A DNA stretch of 11,389 bases. It comes from Betaproteobacteria bacterium (GTDB lineage: Bacteria > Pseudomonadota > Gammaproteobacteria > Burkholderiales > SG8-41). Within the stretch, counting starts at the first letter, position 1. Each line of letters starts with the position of its first letter. The notes below the pieces were generated by a model, which saw only the letters and a list, made by a program, of their open reading frames with translations, made no database searches and was not told where the DNA came from. Location: the NCBI GenBank assembly GCA_021732805.1, contig JAKFUJ010000427.1, positions 1-11,389 of the forward strand, given 5' to 3'. This document shows positions 1 through 6,070 of this stretch, one piece after another. Both the position numbers and the translations under genes were made by a program.

Positions 1-716
1 TGCATCGGTTCGGACCGACGCGTCTGTTCGCGTTCGCGCTGCGGACGTTGTTCAGGCTGGGAATACGGCCCGTAGCGCACCGCAGGATTCTGCGCAGCAG
101 GTTGCGCATGTACCTGCGGTCGCTGTGCTGACCGTTCCTGAAAATGCCGGCGCACAACCTGATCATGCGGCTGATAGTGATAATGCTCGTGGCGGATCAC
201 GCGCTGATACTCGGCCCGCGGATAACGATCGCCGTGATAATGCCTCTGGTACACCGGCAACGGCGCGGGGTGGTACACGACATGGCGATCCCGATGATCC
301 CAGCCGTGGTGGTATCGCGTCCAGCGCGGACCCCAGTAATAATGCCAGCGCGGCGGTGCCGTGACCACCCAGCCGGTGAAATACACGGGAGGATGCGCGT
401 AGTAACCCACGGGAACACGCAACACAAACAGCGGCACATCATCCGGCTCGATCAGGTCCCACGGCCCGTTGTACCAGGAACTCACGTACCAGTTGTCGTT
501 CTGGTAAACCCAGTACAGTCCGTCATAAAAAAAATAGTTCGCCGGCACGCGCGGTGCGTAATACACCGGGGAGTCCGGAATCAGCACCAGTTCCGGGTAC
601 GCCGGCTGGTGGATGCCTATGCTCGCACCCGGGATCGATACAGTAACGCTGACCTGAGCCAGCACCGGGGCCGCCGATCCGAGCAGCATCGATAATGCAA
701 TGAGTGCGTAGCGCAT
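1..716 (-). CDS. Secreted Tyr/His-rich protein, function unknown (C-terminus cut by window edge)
   Basis: The frame is open from an ATG at 714-716 to the left edge (238 codons, no stop seen). An SD-like GAGAGGAG lies about 8 bases upstream of the ATG. The first 20 residues form a Sec signal peptide: MRY, a hydrophobic stretch, then VLA before Q21. The mature part is full of aromatic residues (YYAPRVP, YFFYDGLYWVYQ, WYVSSWYNGPW, HYYWGPRW). It then becomes His/Arg/Gln-rich (HEHYHYQPHDQ, RRHFQER) and low in complexity towards the cut end. It resembles exported betaproteobacterial proteins of unknown function with repeated Tyr/Trp motifs; I cannot name a domain. It lies 41 bp downstream of the lipoprotein gene on the same strand, so co-transcription is likely. 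A periplasmic or surface location follows from the signal peptide; a metal-binding role is only a guess from the histidines. Confidence 0.8.
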   Translation of the reverse strand, partial: MRYALIALSMLLGSAAPVLAQVSVTVSIPGASIGIHQPAYPELVLIPDSPVYYAPRVPANYFFYDGLYWVYQNDNWYVSSWYNGPWDLIEPDDVPLFVLRVPVGYYAHPPVYFTGWVVTAPPRWHYYWGPRWTRYHHGWDHRDRHVVYHPAPLPVYQRHYHGDRYPRAEYQRVIRHEHYHYQPHDQVVRRHFQERSAQRPQVHAQPAAQNPAVRYGPYSQPEQRPQREREQTRRSEPM

Positions 717-757
717 TCTTATGCTCCTCTCAATCCACAGGACCGCGATGACACCGG

Positions 758-1024
758 TCAGCGCCGCCCGCCATAACCATATCCCCGTCCGCCGTGGCCA
801 TGCCCGTGATGCCCACGATGCCCGAAAATCCCGAATCGAATGGACGGCCCGTAATACACCGGCGGGCCGTAATACACCCGGGGGCCGTAATACACCGGCG
901 GTGGAACAACAACAGGCGCAGGCTCGTAGTAGTGACCGCCGTCGACCGGAACCGCGACGCAGCCGCTCAATGCGGCAAGCGCGGATGCAGCAATGAGTGC
1001 TTTGACAGGGATGTTCATGGGCAT
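758..1024 (-). CDS. Small Tyr/Gly/His-rich lipoprotein
   Basis: This encodes 88 residues from the ATG at 1022-1024, chosen because AAGGAG lies 6 bases upstream. A longer frame starting at 1051 would place that ribosome binding site inside the gene. The N-terminus is a lipoprotein signal peptide: MPMNIPVK, a hydrophobic stretch, then lipobox LSGC with the acylated cysteine at residue 22. Val follows the Cys, so sorting to the outer membrane is expected under the +2 rule. The mature chain has a Pro/Val stretch, three PVYYGP-type repeats (about residues 42-60), and a Gly/His/Arg tail (HRGHHGHGHGG). No enzymatic domain is visible. It sits between the Spy-like gene (168 bp upstream) and the Tyr/His-rich secreted gene (41 bp downstream). 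The product is probably a small surface or envelope lipoprotein, perhaps binding metal through the tail; that role is inference. Confidence 0.8.
   Translation of the reverse strand: MPMNIPVKALIAASALAALSGCVAVPVDGGHYYEPAPVVVPPPVYYGPRVYYGPPVYYGPSIRFGIFGHRGHHGHGHGGRGYGYGGRR
849..902. repeat. 18-bp tandem repeat, three copies, inside the lipoprotein gene
   Basis: Three 18-bp units start at 849, 867 and 885, each opening with ccgtaatacacc and differing only in the last six bases. Being a multiple of three, the unit adds a six-residue PVYYGP-type motif per copy and keeps frame. Confidence 0.85.
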
Positions 1025-1030
1025 GTCTTT

Positions 1031-1036
1031 CTCCTT
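1031..1036 (-). promoter_or_regulatory. Ribosome binding site of the lipoprotein gene
   Basis: The minus strand reads AAGGAG six bases before the ATG at 1022-1024. It decides the start in favour of the 88-residue product over a start at 1051. Confidence 0.75.
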
Positions 1037-1132
1037 GTGCCTATTGGACATGCACCGGGTAGCGATGTCCCGCGGGATTTTGTAAGAGTTTGTTACCCTT
1101 CGGCGGGCTCAGGGAGAATCGTTGTTTTTCAT

Positions 1133-1198
1133 GCATAAAACAGGGACAACTTACATTGCCCCCGTTTTTGTTGCCGTACAACGACAGTGGTTTTATGC
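1133..1198. repeat. 9-bp inverted repeat bracketing the gap after the Spy-like gene
   Basis: GCATAAAAC (1133-1141) and GTTTTATGC (1190-1198) are perfect reverse complements 48 bases apart, in an AT-richer patch. The right arm covers the stop codon of the Spy-like gene. It could fold at the end of that transcript, but there is no clean U-run, and an arm pair of this size and spacing can arise by chance in 11 kb. Confidence 0.3.
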
Positions 1199-1714
1199 CC
1201 TGCGGTGCCCGCCGCGGTGTCCGCCGTGTTTTCCGCCACGCCCCGCAAAGAGCTTGTCGGCAACTTGCTGCTGTTCGGGAGAAAGCGCCGCGTAAAGCGG
1301 TTTCTGCACGGTGAGGCGTTCACCAATACGCGCTGATGCCGTGGCCATGAACTGCTGTTTGCGTTCCAGCCGTTCAATCGCCGTCGGGCGTTTGCGTTCG
1401 GTGTTCGCCGCCATTTTCGCGCGGCGTTCCTGGAAACGCGCATCGGCTGCCTTGGCTTGTTTGCGCACCACATCGGCATAGGCATCCCACTGCGTTTGCT
1501 GCGCTTCGCTGATTTTCAGCGCGGTTTTGACATAGGCAAGACGCGCTTCAGTGCGTTCGCTGGGCAGGCTGAACGCCTGTTTGTCGTGGTGAAAGCGTTT
1601 CGCATGCTGACCCTGTGCCGCGCCGGGCGACGGGTTGGCCGTTTGCGCCATGGACAGCGGTACGGCAGCTGCAAAACCGGCAGCAATCAATGCGCTCATC
1701 ATCAACTTGTTCAT
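1193..1714 (-). CDS. Spy/CpxP-like periplasmic protein (LTXXQ family)
   Basis: This encodes 173 residues from an ATG with GGAGG 7 bases upstream. A signal peptide covers residues 1-23 (MNKLMMS, hydrophobic stretch, SMA before Q24). The mature part is helical and strongly charged. It carries two LTXXQ-like motifs, ISEAQ at 68-72 and LSPEQ at 144-148, which mark the Spy/CpxP family (PF07813-like). The family includes E. coli Spy, an ATP-independent periplasmic chaperone, and CpxP, an inhibitor of the Cpx sensor. The length fits the family. The C-terminus (GRGGKHGGHRGGH) is a Gly/His/Arg tail like that of the downstream lipoprotein. Family and location are well supported; whether it acts as a chaperone, a sensor inhibitor or a metal binder cannot be told from sequence. 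It is the first gene of the left-hand trio and has its own candidate promoter and structured leader. Confidence 0.88.
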   Translation of the reverse strand: MNKLMMSALIAAGFAAAVPLSMAQTANPSPGAAQGQHAKRFHHDKQAFSLPSERTEARLAYVKTALKISEAQQTQWDAYADVVRKQAKAADARFQERRAKMAANTERKRPTAIERLERKQQFMATASARIGERLTVQKPLYAALSPEQQQVADKLFAGRGGKHGGHRGGHRRA

Positions 1715-1732
1715 TATTGACCTCCGATAGAG

Positions 1733-1791
1733 TTGAACTACTTCGTGTCCACCCGAAAGGGGTGGCTCTGTTCAATCAGAGCGGGGGCCGC
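1733..1791 (-). promoter_or_regulatory. Candidate structured 5' leader of the Spy-like gene
   Basis: Read on the minus strand, this leader has a small GCGG/CCGC stem (1781-1791), a hairpin GCTCTG/CAGAGC with loop ATTGAA (1765-1782), and a hairpin CCACCC/GGGTGG with a 5-base loop (1749-1765). It then has GTTCAA (1733-1738), which can pair with the first hairpin's loop region (1770-1775). The last pairing would be a pseudoknot or an alternative fold ending just upstream of the GGAGG. No known riboswitch class is recognised; each short stem alone is unremarkable. Confidence 0.35.
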
Positions 1792-1810
1792 TGTGCCTGT
1801 TCCTGCAAAT

Positions 1811-1839
1811 GTTGTAAGCAGGCGTTACAAACGTAACAA
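1811..1839 (-). promoter_or_regulatory. Candidate sigma70 promoter with overlapping dyads, Spy-like gene
   Basis: On the minus strand TTGTTA (1834-1839) and TACAAC (1811-1816) are separated by 17 bases; each matches 4 of 6 consensus bases. Two dyads cover this segment: TTGTAA-N7-TTACAA (1812-1830) and GTTAC-N4-GTAAC (1824-1837). A regulator bound there would contact RNA polymerase directly. Such GTAAC/TTACA arrangements are reminiscent of OmpR-family response-regulator sites, but the regulator cannot be named. Confidence 0.35.
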
Positions 1840-1854
1840 GCAATAACTTGCCGG

Positions 1855-1858
1855 CTAA
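1855..1858. repeat. Left target-site duplication (CTAA)
   Basis: CTAA directly abuts the left end of the mini-element and is repeated at 2000-2003 on its right side. Confidence 0.7.
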
Positions 1859-1999
1859 CAGGGTGTTGAAAAACTCCAGAACATCGCTTCAACTTGGCAT
1901 TATCGATTTTTCAACCCTCATAAAATCAAAGATTTGCACGCGTGTGCTCTTGGTCGCTTCGCTCCCCACGCGCTCGCGCATCACTTTTTCAACAACCTG
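1859..1999. mobile_element. 141-bp MITE-like element or internally deleted IS
   Basis: The left end begins CAGGGTGTTGAAAAA. The reverse complement of the right end begins CAGGTTGTTGAAAAA, matching 14 of 15 positions. The element is flanked on both sides by CTAA, a 4-bp direct duplication, as expected of transposition. CTAA fits the YTAR target preference known for the IS5 group, so an IS5-like transposase acting in trans is a reasonable guess. The element has no transposase gene, only a 30-codon minus-strand reading frame (1889-1981) that could be a remnant. A third, inverted copy of the end motif (GGGTTGAAAAA on the minus strand, about 1908-1918) lies inside, so the left 60 bp can also fold back. 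The element separates the LOG gene from the promoter region of the Spy-like gene. Confidence 0.78.
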
Positions 2000-2003
2000 C
2001 TAA
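2000..2003. repeat. Right target-site duplication (CTAA), includes the LOG stop codon
   Basis: This is the second CTAA copy. On the minus strand it reads TTAG, and its last three bases are the TAG stop of the LOG-family gene. Confidence 0.7.
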
Positions 2004-2725
2004 AGCATCGCCCCTGGTTTCGTCATTGCCTCGCCGGCCAGGCGCTGCTTCAACCATTCGCAGGCTTCTTCCACCGAGTCCGTGCGATAGACAAGGTCAA
2101 CGTCCGCAGCGTCAATGGTCCCGTGCCGCACCAGCGCATCGAAATTGATGATCTCGCTCCAGTACTCGGTGCCAAACAGTACGATGGGCATGGGTTTGGT
2201 CATGCGTTTGGTCTGCACCAGGGTCAGCACTTCGAACAGTTCGTCGAGCGTGCCGTAACCCCCGGGAAACACGATCATCGCCTTGGCCATATAGGCGAGC
2301 CAGAACTTGCGCATGAAAAAATAGTGGAAATGAAGTGCGAGCTTGCGCGTGACATGCGGATTGACGGATTCCTCGTGAGGGAGGGCGATGGTCAGTCCAA
2401 CGTTGAGGCCGCGGGCCTCGGATGCCCCGCGATTTGCCGCTTCCATGATGCCCGGTCCGCCGCCGGTGCAGATCACGAAGCGGCGCTGGCCCTCTGCACC
2501 CAACCCTTTCGACCACTCGGTCAGGCGGAACGCCAGATCACGTGCAGCTTCATACCACTTCGAGCCCGGAGGCAACCGTGCCGAGCCGAAAAACACGATG
2601 GTATCCTCAATGCCCTCGGCTCGAAGCCGGCTTTCCGGCTCGAGATATTCGGAAAGGATGCGCAGCGCACGGGCCTCTTTGCTGTTCATGAACGCCGGGT
2701 TTCGGTACGCTTTAGTCGGTTTCAA
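2000..2725 (-). CDS. LOG-family protein (Rossmann-fold nucleotide phosphoribohydrolase-like)
   Basis: This encodes 241 residues from a TTG start at 2723-2725, chosen because AAGGAG lies 7 bases upstream and the family's usual N-terminus (KPTKAYRN...ARALRILSEY) begins there. An ATG further upstream at 2839 would add an unlikely Cys/Ser-rich extension. The core has a first strand TIVFFGSAR (42-50), the glycine loop GGGPGIMEA (88-96), MRK (138-140) and the LOG signature PGGYGTLDE (154-162). In characterised LOG proteins this region binds the nucleotide phosphate and carries out cleavage of the N-glycosidic bond of nucleoside monophosphates, releasing a base (cytokinins in plants). Many bacterial members are of unknown substrate. 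The protein is cytosolic, with no signal peptide. It is divergent from the TerB-like gene. Its stop codon lies in the target duplication of the mini-element, so the insertion left the protein intact. Confidence 0.87.
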   Translation of the reverse strand: MKPTKAYRNPAFMNSKEARALRILSEYLEPESRLRAEGIEDTIVFFGSARLPPGSKWYEAARDLAFRLTEWSKGLGAEGQRRFVICTGGGPGIMEAANRGASEARGLNVGLTIALPHEESVNPHVTRKLALHFHYFFMRKFWLAYMAKAMIVFPGGYGTLDELFEVLTLVQTKRMTKPMPIVLFGTEYWSEIINFDALVRHGTIDAADVDLVYRTDSVEEACEWLKQRLAGEAMTKPGAML

Positions 2726-2732
2726 AGTGGGA

Positions 2733-2738
2733 CTCCTT
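2733..2738 (-). promoter_or_regulatory. Ribosome binding site that sets the TTG start of the LOG gene
   Basis: The minus strand reads AAGGAG, then seven bases, then TTG (2723-2725). It favours this start over the in-frame ATG codons at 2839 and 2689. Confidence 0.7.
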
Positions 2739-2862
2739 GATTGCGATGAACGGTTGACGAAGTCACATGAACAGGATGCTTGAATAAGCAGCATGAACAT
2801 TCCGCGCAACCAAACGTCGGCGCCGCGGTCCATATACACATCCTAACGACTGATACCTGCAG

Positions 2863-3315
2863 ATGCTGAAAACCCTGAAATACCTTTTTGATACATCCGG
2901 CGATGGAGTTGCAATATCCGGCTTTGAACGTCGCCATCTCCATCTCGCAGTGGCAACTTTGCTGCATGAATCCACCCGCGTCGACCTTGAGTCGCATGCA
3001 GCGGAATATGCGGCCGCTGAACGCGCGCTCTCTGATCTCTTTGACCTTGATGCTGCCGACTGCTCGGCACTGCTCGGGGAAGCGCAGAGGAACAGCGGCT
3101 TGACTTCGTATTACGCGCCGGTGGCAGTCATCAAGCGGGACTTTTCAATGCCGCAACGCATCGCGCTGATCGAGCACCTGTGGCGCATCGCCTATGCGCA
3201 CGGCCAACTCGATCTTTATGAAGATCACTTCGCACGCAAGATTGCCCACCTGCTGCATGTTCCAAATACCCAGACCATGCTGGCACGCTCACGGGCGCAA
3301 CAGAACAGGCGATGA
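2863..3315 (+). CDS. TerB-like (tellurite-resistance TerB family) small protein
   Basis: This encodes 150 residues with no signal peptide or membrane segment. The pattern fits the all-helical TerB family (PF05099-like). An N-terminal helix (FERRHLHLAVATLLHESTRV, about 21-40) is followed by AAERALSDLFDLD and a central YYAPVAVIKRDF. The C-terminal half is RIALIEHLWRIAYAHGQLD then YEDHFARKIAHLLHVP, which is the most family-typical part. The acidic residue usually seen in the family's 'ADG' turns is changed: AHG at 112-114 and VDL at 40-42. Metal binding of the TerB kind may therefore be altered. Function of such stand-alone proteins is unknown; a link to tellurite should not be assumed. The SD before the ATG at 2863 is poor. 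The gene is divergent from LOG across 137 bp. Confidence 0.75.
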   Translation: MLKTLKYLFDTSGDGVAISGFERRHLHLAVATLLHESTRVDLESHAAEYAAAERALSDLFDLDAADCSALLGEAQRNSGLTSYYAPVAVIKRDFSMPQRIALIEHLWRIAYAHGQLDLYEDHFARKIAHLLHVPNTQTMLARSRAQQNRR

Positions 3316-3385
3316 CTTTGGCCGGAGCGGGCTGTGCGGCCTGAATTTCCCGGTAGAAGCTGATGTTATTACTAAGTAATTGTTT

Positions 3386-4921
3386 TTAATCATTATTTTT
3401 GCGGTATCGCCGTTCGAGGTGCTCGCGAAACCAGAGCGGATTCAGCGCCTCACCACTGGCGCGGCGCACCAGTTCCGGTGTTTCCCACAGACTCGCCTGC
3501 GACCAGATGTTCGTACGCAGCCACTCGAACACCGGCTTCAGATCACCCGCTGCAATCTGCGCGTCCAAGCCGGGCTGTGTACGGCGCATGGCTGCAAACC
3601 ACTGCGCCGCATACATCGCACCCAGCGTATAACTCGGAAAATAACCGAAGGCGCCTTCGGTCCAGTGCACATCCTGCAGGCAGCCATCCCTGTAATTGCC
3701 GCGGGTATCGAGTCCCAGCAATGACTGCATTTTTTCATCCCATAGCGCAGGGATGTCGTCGGGTTCGATGTCACCCTCGACCAGCGGGCGTTCGATTTCG
3801 TAGCGCAGGATCACGTGCGCCGGGTAAGTCACTTCGTCGGCATCGACACGGATAAACCCCGGTTTCACCCGGGTCCACAACCGGTGAAGATTGTCCGGCT
3901 TAAATGCCGGCTGATCGCCAAAATGTTTTTTCAGCAGCGGCGCCAGCAGGCCGACAAAGGGGCGACTGCGCGCGAGCTGCATTTCGAACGACAGGCTCTG
4001 GCTTTCGTGCAGTCCGTAGGAGCGTGCGGTGCCGACCGGCTGCCCCAGCCAGTCGCGCGGCAGATTCTGCTCGTAACGCGCGTGGCCGGTTTCGTGAATG
4101 GTGCCGAGCAGGCTGCGTGCAAAATCGCCTTCGTGATAACGCGTGGTCAGACGCACATCTTCGGGCACGCCGCCGCTGAACGGATGTGTGCTTTCATCCA
4201 GCCGCCCCGCCGAAAAATCAAACCCCAGCAGCGTCATCACTTCCTGGTTCAACGCGCGCTGTGCGGTCACCGCGAACGGACCCTGCGGCACAATGACCGG
4301 CTCATTGGCCTGTTCATTTTCCTGCCTGACCTGCACGCTTGAGATCAGACCGGGCAGCCACTGTTTCACATCATCGAAAATGCGATCAATGTCGGCCGCA
4401 CGCACACCCGGTTCGAAGCGGTCCATCAGCGCGTCATAACGGGACAGCCCCGTGTCATCCGCGAGCAATTGCGCCTCTTCGCGCGCCAGCTTCACCACCT
4501 CGCGGAAGTTTGAGAGAAAACCCTTCCAGTCATTGGCTGCACGCTGGCTGCGCCAGGCGTGTTCGCAGCGCGCGCCGGCCAGTGTCTTCGCCTCGACCAG
4601 CGATTCCGGCAATGCGTTGGCGTCGCGCCAGTCGCGGCGGATTTCGCGCAGGTTGGCGCGCGCAATATCGTCAAGCTTCTCCTGCTCCGCCGCCTGCAGC
4701 CATTGCGTCAGTTGCGGATCGGTCCGTGTGCGATGAATCAATGCGTTCAACTCGGCCTCGGCCGCGGCGCGCGCCTCGTTGCCTTTGGGTGGCATCATGG
4801 CATTACGGTCCCAGCCGACGATGGACGCCAGATGGTTGTAACGGTACAGCCGCGACCAGATGCGTGTCAGTTCGAGGTAATTCGGCGCAGGCACGGAATT
4901 GCTTTCAGCGGATAGCGGCAT
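3386..4921 (-). CDS. M32 family metallocarboxypeptidase (Taq carboxypeptidase type)
   Basis: This encodes 511 residues, the normal length for M32 enzymes. These zinc-dependent cytosolic carboxypeptidases remove C-terminal residues from peptides with broad specificity. All hallmark motifs are present: DVRLTTRY (255-262), the zinc-binding HETGH (276-280, with E277 as general base), HESQS (305-309, E306 as third zinc ligand), IRVDADEVTYPAH (357-369), and QDVHWTEGAFGYFPSYTLG (416-434). There is no signal peptide. The start ATG at 4919-4921 has only a weak SD. The gene begins 16 bp after the DUF1993 stop, so translation probably depends on the operon. It is the last gene of a three-gene run and ends 70 bp from the convergent TerB-like gene. 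It is intact, with no missing catalytic residue. Confidence 0.95.
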   Translation of the reverse strand: MPLSAESNSVPAPNYLELTRIWSRLYRYNHLASIVGWDRNAMMPPKGNEARAAAEAELNALIHRTRTDPQLTQWLQAAEQEKLDDIARANLREIRRDWRDANALPESLVEAKTLAGARCEHAWRSQRAANDWKGFLSNFREVVKLAREEAQLLADDTGLSRYDALMDRFEPGVRAADIDRIFDDVKQWLPGLISSVQVRQENEQANEPVIVPQGPFAVTAQRALNQEVMTLLGFDFSAGRLDESTHPFSGGVPEDVRLTTRYHEGDFARSLLGTIHETGHARYEQNLPRDWLGQPVGTARSYGLHESQSLSFEMQLARSRPFVGLLAPLLKKHFGDQPAFKPDNLHRLWTRVKPGFIRVDADEVTYPAHVILRYEIERPLVEGDIEPDDIPALWDEKMQSLLGLDTRGNYRDGCLQDVHWTEGAFGYFPSYTLGAMYAAQWFAAMRRTQPGLDAQIAAGDLKPVFEWLRTNIWSQASLWETPELVRRASGEALNPLWFREHLERRYRKNND

Positions 4922-4937
4922 GTGATTGGGCGCCGGA

Positions 4938-5444
4938 TCAGAAATTGCCGATGAAATCCTTCTTGATCAGCTCGACACCATTGTGACGCAGGATGTTGTA
5001 AACGGTCGCCGCATGAAAATGGAAATTCGGCAGCGCAAACTTGAGCAGGTAATCCATGCCCTTGAACGTGTAATCCTGTTTACCCAGTTTCAGCGTGATG
5101 TCCTTGTCGGCACTGGCGTCAATCGCCGCCTGAGGAACCGTGTTGATGAAAGCGATGGTGTTGGCAATGCGCGTCTTCAGTTCGGCAATGGTCTGCTCGG
5201 TATCTTCGTGTTTGGGCACTTCGACGCCGCCAAGACGCGCCACCGCCCCTTTGGAAACATCGCAGCACACCTGGATCTGGCGTGCGAAATGGAACATGTC
5301 GGGAAACAGCCGGGCCGTGGTCAACGCGGCGGGATCCAGTTTTTTGGCATCGATGTGGGCTTGCGCCTTGTCGAGCAGCGCCGAGAGGTTATTGAGGATG
5401 TGCACAAAACGCGGTGTGCTGACGGCATACATGGAGATGGGCAT
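4938..5444 (-). CDS. DUF1993 family protein
   Basis: This encodes 168 residues from an ATG with AAGGAA six bases upstream. It has the family's typical start (MYAVSTPRFVHILNNLSALLDKA is close to the usual form) and closes with the characteristic PNFHFHAATVYNILRHNGV segment (139-157) and a KKDFIG tail. DUF1993 (PF09351) proteins are predicted helical bundles related to the DinB/YfiT fold. Several histidines (52, 142, 144 and 154) could bind a metal as in that fold. No reaction is established for the family. There is no signal peptide. It sits between the pyrophosphohydrolase gene (32 bp upstream) and the M32 gene (16 bp downstream), so the three are probably co-transcribed, though no pathway connects them on present knowledge. 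Confidence 0.88.
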   Translation of the reverse strand: MPISMYAVSTPRFVHILNNLSALLDKAQAHIDAKKLDPAALTTARLFPDMFHFARQIQVCCDVSKGAVARLGGVEVPKHEDTEQTIAELKTRIANTIAFINTVPQAAIDASADKDITLKLGKQDYTFKGMDYLLKFALPNFHFHAATVYNILRHNGVELIKKDFIGNF

Positions 5445-5476
5445 GATGGATTCCTTGTGTGTAAGAGGGGTTGTTA

Positions 5477-5899
5477 TCAGGCGCCGCCTTCAAGCAGCGC
5501 CTTGATCTTCGGCTCGGGTTTCCAGTAGTCGGGGCCTTTCAAAAATTTTCCGTTGCCGTCATAGATCGGCTTGCCATCGGCGCCGAGCTTGCTTTGGTTG
5601 CTGTCCATGATGATATCCAGTACCTCTTCCAGCGGCAGGCCGTATTTCAGCGCTTCGGAGCGGCAATACACAATCACGTCACCGAGCAGATCAGCCATGG
5701 CGACAAGTATGTCGGTCGCCGCGCCGCCTTGCTGCGCCAGCGCGACGATCTGATCGATTTCATGCACTTCATCCATCAGCGTGGCCTTGAATTTTTTCAG
5801 GCGGGCAATGACATCTTCCGGCAAAACCGGACGATCGCTCGCGGGGAGTTTGTACATGGCGTTCATTGCAGCAATGCGGCCGGCAAAGGATTTGTTCAT
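5477..5899 (-). CDS. MazG/PRA-PH-like nucleotide pyrophosphohydrolase family protein
   Basis: This encodes 140 residues, all-helical in the first two thirds. The family's acidic cluster is visible as DEVHEID (43-49, E44 and E47) and ADLLGDVIVY (69-78, D70 and D74), which would bind Mg2+. It is followed by GLPLEEVLDIIMDSN, then SKLGADGKPI and GKFLKGPDYWKP. The SN..K...DGK....GK..KGP.Y.P ending is typical of one branch of the phosphoribosyl-ATP pyrophosphohydrolase/MazG superfamily (PF01503-like). Members hydrolyse nucleotide triphosphates to monophosphate and PPi, often as house-cleaning enzymes. The exact substrate is unknown here. The ATG at 5897-5899 has no good SD; a second ATG 11 codons in is no better, so the start is uncertain. 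It is the first gene of the run with DUF1993 and the M32 carboxypeptidase. Confidence 0.78.
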   Translation of the reverse strand: MNKSFAGRIAAMNAMYKLPASDRPVLPEDVIARLKKFKATLMDEVHEIDQIVALAQQGGAATDILVAMADLLGDVIVYCRSEALKYGLPLEEVLDIIMDSNQSKLGADGKPIYDGNGKFLKGPDYWKPEPKIKALLEGGA

Positions 5900-6070
5900 G
5901 AGAAATATTTGCGGGGACGGGTCAACTCGGAAATCGGCGGGTTCGGGATGCGATGTCCATCTGTTTTTTGATCAGGATGGTTACTCTGCTTTATACATCA
6001 AAGCCGCTCCCGTCGGATAAACCAGCGCGGAGACCATGGGCAAGCTGCAATGAGGGCTCCGGCAGTTGCT
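5900..6070. other. 171-bp gap between the pyrophosphohydrolase and SulP genes
   Basis: Both flanking genes are on the minus strand, so this should hold the end of the SulP transcript and any promoter for the downstream trio. A TATAAA hexamer is present on the minus strand near 5990-5998, but no convincing -35 lies at the right distance. I see no terminator hairpin with a U-run and no other element. Confidence 0.4.

Noticed and set aside
144..695. A 183-codon plus-strand frame opposite the first gene
   Set aside because: The minus-strand frame has a signal peptide, an SD and protein-like composition. The plus frame is Arg/His/Val-rich without motifs.
1934..2740. A 268-codon plus-strand frame opposite the LOG gene
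   Set aside because: It is antisense to a gene carrying the LOG signature, has no family features, and starts inside the mini-element.
2726..2839. N-terminal extension of the LOG protein from an ATG at 2839
   Set aside because: The added residues do not look like a signal peptide or a domain, and a good AAGGAG seven bases before TTG 2725 marks the start better.
2863..3315. Calling the TerB-like gene a tellurite-resistance determinant
   Set aside because: Only a family-level resemblance is present, there is no ter operon nearby, and stand-alone members have no shown role in tellurite resistance.
3368..3385. ATTAC-TAA-GTAAT hairpin followed by TGTTTTT as a terminator between TerB-like and M32 genes
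   Set aside because: The stem is only five A/T-rich pairs, far weaker than a usual intrinsic terminator. It may help termination but cannot be called.
5985..6000. TATAAA hexamer as promoter of the pyrophosphohydrolase-DUF1993-M32 run
   Set aside because: No -35-like hexamer lies 16-18 bases upstream on the minus strand.
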